From positions 388,626-452,625 of the forward strand of contig NZ_BCWX01000005.1 in assembly GCF_001894805.1 (NCBI RefSeq): a stretch of 64,000 nucleotides of DNA. The letters run 5' to 3'. The notes beneath the pieces are model-generated. The model was not told the origin of the DNA and did no database searches. It saw nothing but the letters and a program-made list of their open reading frames with translations. A program made the position numbers and the translations under genes. This DNA comes from Rhodococcus globerulus NBRC 14531 (lineage in GTDB: Bacteria; Actinomycetota; Actinomycetes; Mycobacteriales; Mycobacteriaceae). Position 1 is the stretch's first letter; the number at the start of each line of letters is the position of its first letter. Positions 1 to 9,500 of the stretch are shown one piece after another.

Positions 1-1060
1 TGTCACGCATACGCGGATTGGTAAGCACCGCAGCATCATTCGCGTTCGAGAGGTAGCCGAGGTCGATCTGTACCGTCGGCATGTTGGTCAGTCGCAGCAA
101 TTCCCACGTGCGACCATGAGTCCTGTTGTCCTGCAACGGGGTTCGGGCAACGATCTCGCGCTGGACGAACCCGGTGAGAATCTGACCGATCTTCGAGACC
201 GAACCGTGTGAATTTCCGAAATGGAAACTCGCCACACCGTTTGCGGACGGGCTGGGATTGCTGTCGCACCGCAGCGAGATCATCAGGTCTGCGTCGAACG
301 CGTTGGAAGTTGATGCCCGATCAGCCTCTGACGGATCGACATTGTGCGGCCGCGAGAGGAACGTCTCCATTCCGGTTGCGGCCATACGCCCCTCGAGGCG
401 CATCGCAAGATCCCACAGCACATCGGACTCGGAGATACCGTTGACGATCGCTCCGGTGGACGGGCCGCCCAGACCGGGATCGATGACGATCCGCTTTCCG
501 CCCAGCTGCGGGCCCTTGCGCCGCACCAGTTCTTCCTCGCTGATCGCGTGAGGTGAACCGCCAGTGACACGAGTTCCGAGAAGGTCGAGCGAGCGCAGAG
601 TCTGGGGGCCGCAGATGCCGTCGGCGGCGATGCCGATCTCACGCTGGAAGGACGACAACGACTCGTGCGTCATCGGCCCGAAGAAGCCGTCGACGCGCCC
701 CGAGTAGAAGCCGAGATCCTGGAGTTTGGTCTGTAGTGCTGCCACGTCGTCGCCGTACAGCGGAGCGGACAGCTGGTAGATCAGAGTGCGGGCGCCTAGG
801 CGGTACGACGCCTCACGAATGGACCGATACGTTGCCGGGCCCACGATGCCGTCGACAAGTAGCCCACGTTGCTGCTGGAAGGCACGAACGGCGCTGTCGA
901 GGTGATGATCGAAGATGACGTCCGGCGCAACCCAATGGGCACCGTCGCCGCTTTCACGTCGAATGCTGGACGGGATGTGGTGCAGATATCCCAGCTTCGT
1001 CAATGTGCCCCGAATCTCGGCGACGGCCGGGCCGTGATCACCGTGTCGGAGTCGATGCAT
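1..1060 (-). CDS. cwlM: CwlM, amidase-like regulator of peptidoglycan synthesis (3' end outside window)
   Basis: The frame opens at an ATG at 1060 with GAGAGG 8-12 bases upstream and stays open to the window edge, giving about 353 codons. Two peptidoglycan-binding modules come first (around residues 5-80 and 90-150; AVRAFQQQRGLLVDGIVG is typical), then an amidase_3 fold from about residue 175. It closely resembles mycobacterial CwlM (Rv3915), which lacks a signal peptide and, when phosphorylated by PknB, activates MurA. The amidase zinc site is degenerate here: the usual IDPGHGG reads IDPGLGG and the usual SLHAN/D reads SLRCD, so two histidine ligands are missing. This fits a regulator rather than a hydrolase. 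It lies downstream of trxB-trxA, as in mycobacteria. Confidence 0.9.
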   Translation of the reverse strand, partial: MHRLRHGDHGPAVAEIRGTLTKLGYLHHIPSSIRRESGDGAHWVAPDVIFDHHLDSAVRAFQQQRGLLVDGIVGPATYRSIREASYRLGARTLIYQLSAPLYGDDVAALQTKLQDLGFYSGRVDGFFGPMTHESLSSFQREIGIAADGICGPQTLRSLDLLGTRVTGGSPHAISEEELVRRKGPQLGGKRIVIDPGLGGPSTGAIVNGISESDVLWDLAMRLEGRMAATGMETFLSRPHNVDPSEADRASTSNAFDADLMISLRCDSNPSPSANGVASFHFGNSHGSVSKIGQILTGFVQREIVARTPLQDNRTHGRTWELLRLTNMPTVQIDLGYLSNANDAAVLTNPRMRD

Positions 1061-1091
1061 GCGTGAAAACCTCTCGGATCGGCAAAAGAAT

Positions 1092-1137
1092 TCGATCGAT
1101 GTGCCTGGAAGTGGATCTGATCAGGCACATCGATCGA
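1092..1137 (-). terminator. Long perfect hairpin between trxA and cwlM
   Basis: Two 16-base arms (1092-1107 and 1122-1137) are perfectly complementary around a 14-base loop. On the minus strand the stem is followed by ATTCTTTT, a short T-rich stretch. It probably terminates or attenuates trxA transcription before cwlM. The missing long T-run leaves a regulatory palindrome possible. Confidence 0.6.
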
Positions 1138-1188
1138 TTATCTCAGAAAACCTGGGGATTGCGAGAATCCCCTACGTTCACAGGGTAC

Positions 1189-1512
1189 TCAGAGTACGTC
1201 CGAGAGTTCCTTGAGCAGCGCGGCCTTGCCCTTTGCGCCGACGATGGTCTTGATGGGCTGTCCGTCCTTGAACAGGATCAGTGTCGGGATCGACATGACC
1301 TGGAAGTCGCGGGCTGCGGCCGGGTTGGCGTCGATGTCGAGCTTGGCGATGGTCAGCTTGTCGCTGTTCTCACCGGCGATTTCCTCGAGAACCGGGGCGA
1401 CCATCTTGCACGGGCCGCACCAGGTTGCCCAGAAGTCGACGAGAACGGGCTTGTCGCTGCCCAGGACGTCCTGCTTGAAGGAATCGTCGGTGATGGTGAC
1501 GGTATTCGACAC
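1189..1512 (-). CDS. trxA: Thioredoxin
   Basis: This 107-residue protein has the classic thioredoxin fold with the redox motif WCGPC at about residues 31-35 and the cis-proline segment SIPTL. It is cytoplasmic, reduces protein disulfides and is recycled by TrxB at the expense of NADPH. It lies 33 bases downstream of trxB on the same strand, so the pair is almost certainly one transcript, the arrangement of trxB2-trxC in mycobacteria. Length is normal and there is no signal peptide. The likely control is the SigH-type promoter ahead of trxB. Confidence 0.97.
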   Translation of the reverse strand: MSNTVTITDDSFKQDVLGSDKPVLVDFWATWCGPCKMVAPVLEEIAGENSDKLTIAKLDIDANPAAARDFQVMSIPTLILFKDGQPIKTIVGAKGKAALLKELSDVL

Positions 1513-1545
1513 TGTTACTCCTCGAGGGTTGTGAACGAGCTGGGA

Positions 1546-2553
1546 TCAGGGGGCGCCGACGACGTCGACGGCGTGACCGGCGGCATCGAGGGTGTTTGCG
1601 GTGATGTCGCCGCGGTCGGCGAGCCAGCGTTCGGCGTCGATCGCAGCGGAGCATCCGGTGCCGGCAGCGGTGATGGCCTGACGGTACGTGTGATCGACCA
1701 GGTCGCCGGCCGCGAAGACGCCGTCGACCGAGGTTGCGGTGGAGCCGGGGGCGACGCGGACGTAGCCGGCGTCGTCGAGGTCTACCTGGCCCTTGACGAG
1801 TTCACTGCGGGGATCGTGTCCGATGGCGACGAACATGCCGGTGATCTCGAGGGTGGAGGTCTCGCCGGTGACGGTGTCGCGGACCACGAGGCCGGTGACA
1901 CTGTTCTCGCCAAGGACCTCGAGGGGTTCGGCGTTGGTGAGGAAGCGGATCTTCTCGTTGGCCTTGGCGCGCTCGAGCATGATGCGTGAGGCGCGGAACT
2001 CCTCGCGGCGGTGCACCAGGGTGACCGAGCGGGCGAAGCGGGTGAGGAAGGTTGCTTCTTCCATGGCGGAGTCGCCGCCGCCGACCACGACGATGTCCTG
2101 GTCGCGGAAGAAGAATCCGTCGCAGGTGGCGCAGGCGCTGACGCCGCGGCCGAGGAGACGCTCTTCACCGGGAATCCCCAGGTAACGCGCTGCGGCGCCC
2201 ATCGCGAGGATGATCGCGTGCGCGGCGTAGGTTTCGCCGTTCGCGACGACGGTTTTGATCGGGCCGCTCAGGTCGATCTCGTCGACGTCCTCGGTGCGGA
2301 TGTCGGTGTCGAAGCGCAGAGCCTGCTCACGCATCTGTTCCATCAGGTCCGGTCCCATGATTCCCTCGCGGAATCCGGGGAAGTTTTCGACCTCGGTGGT
2401 GGTCATGAGGGCGCCACCGAACTGGGTTCCCTCGAAGAGCAGGGGCTGGAGCTCAGCGCGCGCGGTGTAGACACCAGCGGTGTAGCCGGCCGGTCCGGAA
2501 CCGACAATGATGACGTCATGGACCGCGGGCGTGGTTTCCAGCTGGGTGGTCAT
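1546..2553 (-). CDS. trxB: Thioredoxin reductase
   Basis: The 335-residue flavoprotein has an N-terminal FAD motif GSGPAGY, the redox disulfide CATC, a NADPH-binding GGGDSAMEE segment and a C-terminal FAD segment ending in FAAGDLVD. These are the hallmarks of low-molecular-weight thioredoxin reductase, which passes electrons from NADPH to thioredoxin. It is first in a trxB-trxA pair. In mycobacteria this gene directly follows the SigM anti-sigma gene; here a roughly 2.5-kb OYE/TetR module lies between them. Confidence 0.97.
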   Translation of the reverse strand: MTTQLETTPAVHDVIIVGSGPAGYTAGVYTARAELQPLLFEGTQFGGALMTTTEVENFPGFREGIMGPDLMEQMREQALRFDTDIRTEDVDEIDLSGPIKTVVANGETYAAHAIILAMGAAARYLGIPGEERLLGRGVSACATCDGFFFRDQDIVVVGGGDSAMEEATFLTRFARSVTLVHRREEFRASRIMLERAKANEKIRFLTNAEPLEVLGENSVTGLVVRDTVTGETSTLEITGMFVAIGHDPRSELVKGQVDLDDAGYVRVAPGSTATSVDGVFAAGDLVDHTYRQAITAAGTGCSAAIDAERWLADRGDITANTLDAAGHAVDVVGAP

Positions 2554-2606
2554 GCGAGCCTTCCAATAGTGAGTGCAGACCCTCCGCTTCTTGGAGAGCC
2601 GTACCG

Positions 2607-2635
2607 ATCAACACCAGGATAAGGGGTGTTGTTCC
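2607..2635 (-). promoter_or_regulatory. SigH/SigR-type promoter of trxB-trxA
   Basis: On the minus strand GGAAC (2635-2631) is followed after exactly 18 bases by GTTGAT (2612-2607), about 54 bases before the trxB start. This matches the consensus GGAAY-N18-GTT of the disulfide-stress sigma factors SigH (mycobacteria) and SigR (Streptomyces), which are known to drive thioredoxin-system genes. The motif is read directly; the sigma-factor assignment is by analogy. Confidence 0.7.
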
Positions 2636-2663
2636 CGGGCCCGGCGCAAAAGTGGTCAGGCGC

Positions 2664-3245
2664 TCAGCTGGGGTCGTGTGCATACGGTGCGACCAGGGCG
2701 CCAGCACTGCGGCGCACCTGATCCGGATCGGTGCCGCGTTCGATTTGCCGGACACCGGTGTGAACTATCGCGTTGATCAGTTCGGCAGTGACGGCGGGGT
2801 CGCGTGCGCCGAGTTCCTGCAGCGTGTGCAGCAGCGGAGTGACAAGATCGCCGTGCAGTGCCCGGCTCTTCTCATCGAACTTCGGGCCGGGTGCGATCTG
2901 GCTCAGTGACGCCGCGATCGCGTGCTCTCCGTCTGCGGCCAGGATCAGATTGGCGTCGACGTACGCGAGGATGCGACCGGCGGGGCCGTCGGCCTCCGCC
3001 ATGGCCTCAGCCAACTTCTGCGACCACCGCGGGAATGAATCCTCGACCAGTGCGTCGAGTAGGTCCTGCCGGGAGTTGAAGTACTGATAGACGCTCGATC
3101 GGGCCAGTCCGGCGCGCCTGGCTATCTCACCGAACGACGGGATGTCCGCGGTTCCTTCGGCAAGAACCTCGCGGGCAGCGTTCAGGAGCGCACGACGCTG
3201 CGCTGCGCGATGCTCGCCGACGGTAGCGGCGTTGATGCGTGGCAC
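2664..3245 (-). CDS. TetR-family transcriptional regulator
   Basis: I chose the GTG at 3245 because AAAGGAG sits just upstream; an open frame extends further 5' without a better start. The 193-residue protein has a typical N-terminal TetR helix-turn-helix (IPSFGEIARRAGLARSSVYQ at about residues 31-50, then YFNSRQDLLDAL) and an all-helical ligand-binding domain. It lies 56 bases downstream of the OYE-family oxidoreductase on the same strand, so it may be co-transcribed with it. A second TetR gene diverges from the same oxidoreductase. The ligand is unknown. Confidence 0.88.
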   Translation of the reverse strand: MPRINAATVGEHRAAQRRALLNAAREVLAEGTADIPSFGEIARRAGLARSSVYQYFNSRQDLLDALVEDSFPRWSQKLAEAMAEADGPAGRILAYVDANLILAADGEHAIAASLSQIAPGPKFDEKSRALHGDLVTPLLHTLQELGARDPAVTAELINAIVHTGVRQIERGTDPDQVRRSAGALVAPYAHDPS

Positions 3246-3301
3246 GTGAACTCCTTTCGTACGCTGCTCGGTTGTCGAACAGCCTAGTGGGGAGTTGCGC
3301 G

Positions 3302-4486
3302 CTATGTGGTCGCTGGGCGCAGAGCCTCTCGGACGACGCAGCGCGTGCCGGTGTAGATGGTGGGCATGCACTTGTTGCAGTGGACGCACAGCCCTTCGGA
3401 AACCGATTCGGACTGAAACTTGTTGACCAACTGCGGATCTCGAAGCAGTGCCCGAGCCATGGCTACAAACTCGAAACCTTCACCGAGTGCTCCCTTGATG
3501 GTGTCGACGCGATTGATGCCGCCGAGCAGGATCAGCGGCAGACTCAGCGCCTCGCGGAACTGGCGCGCGAATGGAAGGAAGAACCCTTCCTCGAAGGGGT
3601 ACTTGGGAAAGAGCGTCGGGCCGTACAACTTGAGACCGTAACCCACGAGTTTGGGCTGGGACGCAACAAATTCCGCCATCGGAACGTCGCCGCGGAAGAA
3701 GTACATTCCGTTGAGAAGTGAACTGCCGCCGGTCAATTGCATGGCGTCGAGATGGCCGTCGGCCTCGAGGATCTTGGCGATGGGCAGGCTCTGATCGAGC
3801 CACAGTCCTTTGGGGACGCCGTCGGACATGTTGAACTTCGCCGTGACGGCAACCGACGGTCCGGCTGCCCTGCGGACTGCTTCGATCACCCGACGCGGAT
3901 ATTCGGCACGCCTGGCGACGGTTCCGCCGTATTGATCGTGGCGCTTGTTCAGATTGGGGCTCATGAACGAACTGAGCAGATAGTTGTGGCCGAGGTGCAC
4001 CTCGATGGCGTCGAATCCGGCGTCGACGGCAATGCGCGCGGTGCGCTCGTAGTCGGCGACAACGCCGTCGAGTTCCGCGAGTGTCGCTCCCTTGACGAGA
4101 CCCATCGCGGGCGGACTCAATCGCGTCGACGGGGCCAGGGTTTTCGTTTTGTTGGAGAGGGTGTTGGCCACTAGTCCGGCGTGGCCGATCTGTGCGGCGG
4201 CGAGTGCTCCTTCGGCGTGGACCGTCTCGGTCAGACGGCGCAGACCGGGCAGCGCCTGTTCGTTCATGACGAGGGTGTCGCGGTGGACGCGGCCACCGGG
4301 TGAGACGGCGCAGTACGCGACGGTGGTCATGGCGGCACCCCCGCGAGCGACCTCGGCGTGGAAGTTGATCAGGTCGTCGGAGATCGCTCCCCGCGGCATC
4401 ACGCCTTCGAAGGTGGCAGCTTTGATGATGCGGTTCTTCAAGGTCAGCGGCCCGAGACGGGCCGGTTCGAAGATCGTGGGGGTCAT
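3302..4486 (-). CDS. Old yellow enzyme family NADH:flavin oxidoreductase
   Basis: This 394-residue TIM-barrel FMN enzyme begins with the typical LGPLTLKNRIIKAAT block and has the substrate-binding H-x-x-N motif in EVHLGHNYLLSSF. A C-terminal CVHCNKCMP segment resembles the cysteine cluster of the 2,4-dienoyl-CoA reductase/NADH oxidase subgroup, but the protein stops soon after it and lacks the second flavin/NAD domain. It probably reduces an activated C=C bond of an unknown enone. A TetR gene diverges from it and another follows it, so expression is probably ligand-induced. Confidence 0.85.
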   Translation of the reverse strand: MTPTIFEPARLGPLTLKNRIIKAATFEGVMPRGAISDDLINFHAEVARGGAAMTTVAYCAVSPGGRVHRDTLVMNEQALPGLRRLTETVHAEGALAAAQIGHAGLVANTLSNKTKTLAPSTRLSPPAMGLVKGATLAELDGVVADYERTARIAVDAGFDAIEVHLGHNYLLSSFMSPNLNKRHDQYGGTVARRAEYPRRVIEAVRRAAGPSVAVTAKFNMSDGVPKGLWLDQSLPIAKILEADGHLDAMQLTGGSSLLNGMYFFRGDVPMAEFVASQPKLVGYGLKLYGPTLFPKYPFEEGFFLPFARQFREALSLPLILLGGINRVDTIKGALGEGFEFVAMARALLRDPQLVNKFQSESVSEGLCVHCNKCMPTIYTGTRCVVREALRPATT

Positions 4487-4584
4487 GTTCTTCTTCCTGC
4501 TTCGGCGGATCCATTACGATGCCAGTGGACTCGTATCTACGACGATATAGCGCCGACGCCAAATCTGTTCGACAATTCGAGACG

Positions 4585-5148
4585 ATGAACACCACAGGAT
4601 CTGGTCGCCCCCGAGACCCACGCATCGACGACGCAGTCCTCGAAGTCACCCGCACCATGCTGCTCGAGGTCGGCTGGGAGCAATTGAGCGTGCGCGCCAT
4701 CGCCGCCCGAGCCGGAGTCAGTAGGGCGTCGATGGCGCGTCGATGGTCGTCCAAAGCGCACTTGGTTCTCGGATCGATCCTCGGCGCCACCCCGGATCTG
4801 ACGCCCTTCGAGGGAACGGATCGCGACGGGTGGATCCGCTGGGTGGTGGCCGGTAGCGCGCAGTTGTTCGCCCGCCCCGAGGTTCGTGCCGCGGCGCCCG
4901 GACTATTGGCAGCATTGCGCGATCACGACGATCTACGTAACGAGCTGTGGCGCGGGTTCAGTGGGCCGAGTACTCAGTTGTTCCTGGAAGATTCGGAAGA
5001 CCGCGACGCCGCGCTGTTGGACGCAAAAGCTGTGCTGGTGATGGCGGCCGGAGCTGCGATGTTCTCGAGTCTTATTGCGGTGGAGGATGATACGGAGGAA
5101 CTCCGCGAGCGCATCCTGGCACTGCTGTTGCCGGTCGCAGAAAAGTGA
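4585..5148 (+). CDS. TetR-family transcriptional regulator
   Basis: The ATG at 4585 gives a 187-residue protein beginning MNTTGSGRPRDPRID, a common TetR start; an in-frame start at 4519 would add 22 atypical residues. The helix-turn-helix is LSVRAIAARAGVSRASMARR (about residues 33-52). It is transcribed away from the OYE-family gene across about 98 bases and is the probable regulator of that gene. Its stop codon is one base from the stop of the convergent anti-sigma gene. Confidence 0.88.
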   Translation: MNTTGSGRPRDPRIDDAVLEVTRTMLLEVGWEQLSVRAIAARAGVSRASMARRWSSKAHLVLGSILGATPDLTPFEGTDRDGWIRWVVAGSAQLFARPEVRAAAPGLLAALRDHDDLRNELWRGFSGPSTQLFLEDSEDRDAALLDAKAVLVMAAGAAMFSSLIAVEDDTEELRERILALLLPVAEK

Positions 5149-5149
5149 A

Positions 5150-5860
5150 CTAGCCGATAGTGTTGACGGACAGCGTGTTCGGTTTGTCAGTGCTACATTC
5201 CGGGCCGACGGCAAGGATGGTGATCTGACGTGGCTGTGTGCCGCGCAGTAGGAGCACCACGGCTGGGTTGCCGTCGACGCTGACCTCGCCCGATCCGAGA
5301 AGTGGCTCATCTTGCGAGAATCCGTTTGCCTGCAGGCAACCTGCCAGTTTGAGTGGATCCTCCAATGGGCCAAGATCTTTGGACCCGATCAAGGTGAGGA
5401 ATCTTTCGGGAGTCGGGTTTTCGCTTACGGTAGGAGTGGGTTGCGCAGTGATGACGGCGTTCGGTTCGGTGGGGCGTACCGCAATCAACACAGCCACAAC
5501 CGCTACGGCTGCTGCAGCAGCGGCACCACCCATCAGTAGTCGGCGTCGCGAGCGGGCGATGGAGATTACATTCGAATCGGAATCATGTTGCGTCTGTTGC
5601 TGTTTCCACTCGCTGTCCAATGCGCTGTGGATGCGCGCTGCCAACTCGGGCGGCATGGGCTCGTGCGGGGCGATGCGCTCGTCCCACGTCCGCAGTGAAT
5701 GACTGACGTTGTCGAGTTTGCTGACGAACGCCAGTGCGTCAGGATCGTCGTCGACGAGGACCCACAAGGCAGCACTGGTTTCCGGGTCGAGAACACCGCC
5801 GTGAAGATCGGCCAGCAGGTCTTCGGAGAAAGGTGGGGCAGGAACGTACGAATCGTTCAC
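5150..5860 (-). CDS. rsmA: Anti-sigma-M factor, membrane-anchored (Rv3912-like)
   Basis: The 236-residue protein has a cytoplasmic N-terminal domain (about 1-100), one transmembrane helix (about 110-131, Ala/Val-rich after RSRRRLLMGG) and an extracytoplasmic C-terminal domain. It lies 63 bases downstream of sigM, the position and topology of the anti-sigma-M protein in mycobacteria. It should hold SigM inactive at the membrane. I see no HxxxCxxC zinc anti-sigma motif. The symbol is by synteny and topology, since sequence similarity in this family is low. Confidence 0.75.
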   Translation of the reverse strand: MNDSYVPAPPFSEDLLADLHGGVLDPETSAALWVLVDDDPDALAFVSKLDNVSHSLRTWDERIAPHEPMPPELAARIHSALDSEWKQQQTQHDSDSNVISIARSRRRLLMGGAAAAAAVAVVAVLIAVRPTEPNAVITAQPTPTVSENPTPERFLTLIGSKDLGPLEDPLKLAGCLQANGFSQDEPLLGSGEVSVDGNPAVVLLLRGTQPRQITILAVGPECSTDKPNTLSVNTIG

Positions 5861-5923
5861 GAGCCTCCCCTTTCTGCGCGCGGCTACCTGTTCTGGTGCT
5901 CACAGAGATTAGACGCGTCGATA

Positions 5924-6505
5924 TCACGATCGGTTCCCCTGGCCACCCAACTCGGCCAATTCGGCGGCTAGACGCTTGCGCGCGCGAGCGCAGCGACTCT
6001 TCACCGTTCCCACAGGGATGCCGAGCCGAATTGCGGCCTCTGCTACGGGATAACCCTCCATGTCCACCGCAACGACGGCAGCGCGCTGCTCAGGCGGCAG
6101 CAGGGCCAAGGCTTGATCGACGGTCATCCTCATGTCCACGGCTTCGACATGATCGTGAGAATCGCGAGGTTCCTCCACATTGTCGGCGGAGAGCGAAAAG
6201 GCTTGGCGTGACTTGTTTCGCCGAATTCGATCCAGGCATGCGTTGACAACTATCGCGTGGAGCCAACTTCGCACAGCGGCATCGCGACGGAACTTGGACG
6301 CGTTGCGGTGCGCAGACAGCAAGCCTTCCTGCAAGGCGTCACTGGCGTCCTCGTCCGAATAGCTGGTACGCCGGGCGACGTGCCATAGATGATCCTGATG
6401 CCGGGTCAGCAATTCACGGAAAGCATGTGGATCGCCCGCCACATGTGCTGTCAGTAATTCGACATCCGTTACCTCGCCCCCGGTGCCCCCCCGATAAGTG
6501 TGCAC
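5924..6505 (-). CDS. sigM: ECF RNA polymerase sigma factor SigM
   Basis: This 193-residue ECF sigma factor has sigma region 2 (EDASDALQEGLLSAHRN, with RSWLHAIVVNACLDRIRRN) and region 4 (LPPEQRAAVVAVDMEGYPVA, IPVGTVKSRCARARKRL). The start is GTG at 6505 without a clear ribosome-binding site, so it may be leaderless or start slightly downstream. It lies between mviN and its anti-sigma gene, exactly as sigM (Rv3911) in M. tuberculosis, where it governs a small set of secreted-protein genes. Confidence 0.92.
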   Translation of the reverse strand: MHTYRGGTGGEVTDVELLTAHVAGDPHAFRELLTRHQDHLWHVARRTSYSDEDASDALQEGLLSAHRNASKFRRDAAVRSWLHAIVVNACLDRIRRNKSRQAFSLSADNVEEPRDSHDHVEAVDMRMTVDQALALLPPEQRAAVVAVDMEGYPVAEAAIRLGIPVGTVKSRCARARKRLAAELAELGGQGNRS

Positions 6506-6553
6506 CGGCGGATGTTAACCCAGGAGCGGGCCATCGGGAGGGTCAGGGACGGG

Positions 6554-9500
6554 CTATCGAGCGGCGTTGAACGTTATGTCCGAGATGGCTGTTTGGTTTT
6601 GTCCGGATTGCGTGCTGAGTTCGGTAATCCAGATGAGAACGTACTGACTCGGGCTGTCGGTGGTGACCGGAATATCCGTGACACCGTTCTTCAATGTTCC
6701 GGTCCCGATTTGCTTCGTCTGATCGAGAGTTGTTCCGGCAGAAGGGGCAGAACGGATTTCAACGACGCTACCCGGCGAATCGGACGTGATGGCAACGTTC
6801 TTCAGAGTCGCGGCGTCGTCCAGCGTGACCATCAGGCCGACGCCGTTCTTCAGCGCCGGGAACGGCTGGAAGTACGAGTCCGTCGACCACTCCGTTGTGG
6901 GGTTTCCGTCGATGGCGTTCTTGGCCGTAGCCGGCTGATCCGGGGTGCCCTGCGGCGAGAACACCGCGACCGTCGACGCACCGACAGGGGCCGTGGCAAC
7001 CGGCGGGGCGGCGGGAGCCGAACTTTCCTCGGGTGCAGCAGCTTCCGAGGTCAAGCCGAAGCTCTGTTCACTCAAGGGAGTGTTGGAACTGCTCCCGGAG
7101 AGGAAGCTGGCAACCCACACGCCGAGCAGGATCAGCACGATGACGGTGAATACGCCCAGCGCGGTCAACGCGGCGAGCATGCGCGTCGACTTCTTCTTCT
7201 CGGCTTCGATGGCCTCGGGATCCGTCAGAGCGTGTCCGGAGTTGCCGGGGTCGCGATGTCCGAGGCGCAGGGCGGGAATCAGTTCCGTCTTGTCGTTGAC
7301 GACGGACGCCTGATCGAGAATGTGTTGCACCGTTGCGGCAGTGCGGATTCCGCTCTCTGCTTGCAGTGCGCGCGTGGCAACGGCCGAGATGTCGAACGGC
7401 ACCTCGGGACGGATTCCTCGCACCTCGACGGGATTCCCGGAAGCGTCGCGGCCGGCCGGGAGCAACCCGCCGACGGGTCCGGCTGACGGCTTTGCCAGCG
7501 GCCACCGAGCCGTGATGAGGGCGTAGAGCATGGCGCCGAGACCACGAACGTCGCTGGTGGAATCGGCGTCGGCAAGCGTTGCGGGGAACGCGAGTACGGC
7601 GTCGCCGTTGATGCTGATGCGCACCCGATCCGGGTGATCGATGGACAGCGCGCCACCCGAGCGGTGAGCTGCCTCGGCAGCAGCCGCGAGGCTGCGGATC
7701 GCGCGTGCTGCGCCGATGGGCGACGGCGTCGTCTCGGCCATTTCACGCAGTGATCGGCCAGGCGTCCACTCGGCGACGACGATGCCGCCCGAGCTGCCGC
7801 GGACGACGTCGAGGACCCGGGCCAGGCCCGGCGAGTTGATCCGGCCAAGGCGCAAGGTGCGGGAGAGCACGGCCTGCGGACCGGACTGGGCGTTGTCGTC
7901 GCCGCGCTGTTCCGCGTCGACAAACGTCAGGGCTACTTCGCGATCGAGTTTGACGTCGAGTGCTTCCCAGAACTGCAGTCCACGAGTGCCACCGTGCGGG
8001 GCGAGCAGACGGTAGCGGCCGCCGGCGACGGAGGCACCCGGAATGAGCTTCGGTCCGCGGGGAGAGGGGCGGGAAGTAGAGGTCGGTGCAGCGGGCGGCG
8101 TCTTGGCAGATCCGGCGGGCGGCACAGGGTTGGGGGGCACAGCCTTGTTCGGCACAGCCTTTTGCGGCACAGCCTTGTTCGGCACAGCCTTGGGCGGCTC
8201 GGACTTGATTGCCTGTGTCTGCGGCGCCTGTTGCTGTGGTGTTTGCTGCTGTGGTGTTTGCTTCCGGGGAGCCTCTGCTCGCGGCGCACCCGTAGGCGCT
8301 GCCCCAGCCGACGTGGACTCTTTCACGGCAGAAGTTCCGGCATTCTTGTCGTCGGAGACCTTGTCGTCGCTCACCCTCGCTCCTTCACTTTCGGTTGCCC
8401 ATCCCCGTGTCTGTGCGGGTTGCGACCTTGTGGTTCCAGGACCAGGGTACGGCAGCGCACCTGGTCGTTCGTGCTGGTTCGATTCCGTTCGCACGGCGGG
8501 GATCAGCTCGGTTACAGCATCGTCGTCGCGCTGCGCCGAATTACCGGTGGCGGACTTCGAGGCTGGTTCGGGGCGACCCAACACAGAACGAATCTTGCGG
8601 GAGACCGCAACCGTTACCGAGCGCACTTCGGGGATCTTCTTGAAGTACAGGATCGTGAAGGTGATGGCGAGCATGAGAATGCCGCCGACGGCTACGCGAA
8701 TGAAGGATCCGGGACCGCCCAGGTTCTCGGTGAGTTTGTGGAATCCGAGTACCCGGTCGACGGCAATCATTGTCAGTGAACCGGCCAGGGAGGCGACGAC
8801 GACGGACCATACGGTCTTACCGACATTGGCCATCTGGAGGTTTCCGAGGCTGCGGTGCAGAAGGTATCCGCCGATGACCGCACCGGTGATGTAGCCGAGT
8901 CCGTTGGCTGCACCGAGCAGGATCACGACCTGATCGGTATCGGACGCAACCAATGGGACGAGAGCGGAGAAGGCGATCTTCACAGCGGTGATTCCGAGAA
9001 CGATCCACGTCGGCGTCCAGGCTTGTTCGCGGGCGTAGAACACGCGGAGTTGGATCAGCACCAGCGCGTACGGAATCAACGTGAATGCCGACCAGCTCAC
9101 GGCAGTGCCGAGACGTTCGGCCTGTTCAGGTCCGAAGCGGCCGTAACCGTAGAGCGCTTCACCGACCTGGGGGCCCATGAAGGTGAGGAACATGATGATC
9201 GGAACGAGCGTGATCATGGTCAGACGCGTGGCGACCGACAGATCGTCGACGACGGCCGGGGTGTCGTCGGCTGCGGCGTTGCGGCTCAGGCGCGGCATGA
9301 TCGCGGTCAGAACTGTCACACCGAGGACGCCGTACGGCAACTGCAGCAGCAGCCAGGCCTGGCTGTAGATCGCGGGGCCGGCTTCGTCGGCGTGCGAGGA
9401 GATGCGCGTCGCGAAGATCATGCCGATCTGACTGATCAGGACGTACAACACGATGGCGACGGCCATGCCGCCGAACTGACGTAGGCGGTCGTCGAGACCC

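Noticed and set aside
2011..2622. Long plus-strand frames opposite trxB and other high-GC genes
   Set aside because: They mirror the codon structure of the minus-strand genes, lack ribosome-binding sites and show no family motifs.
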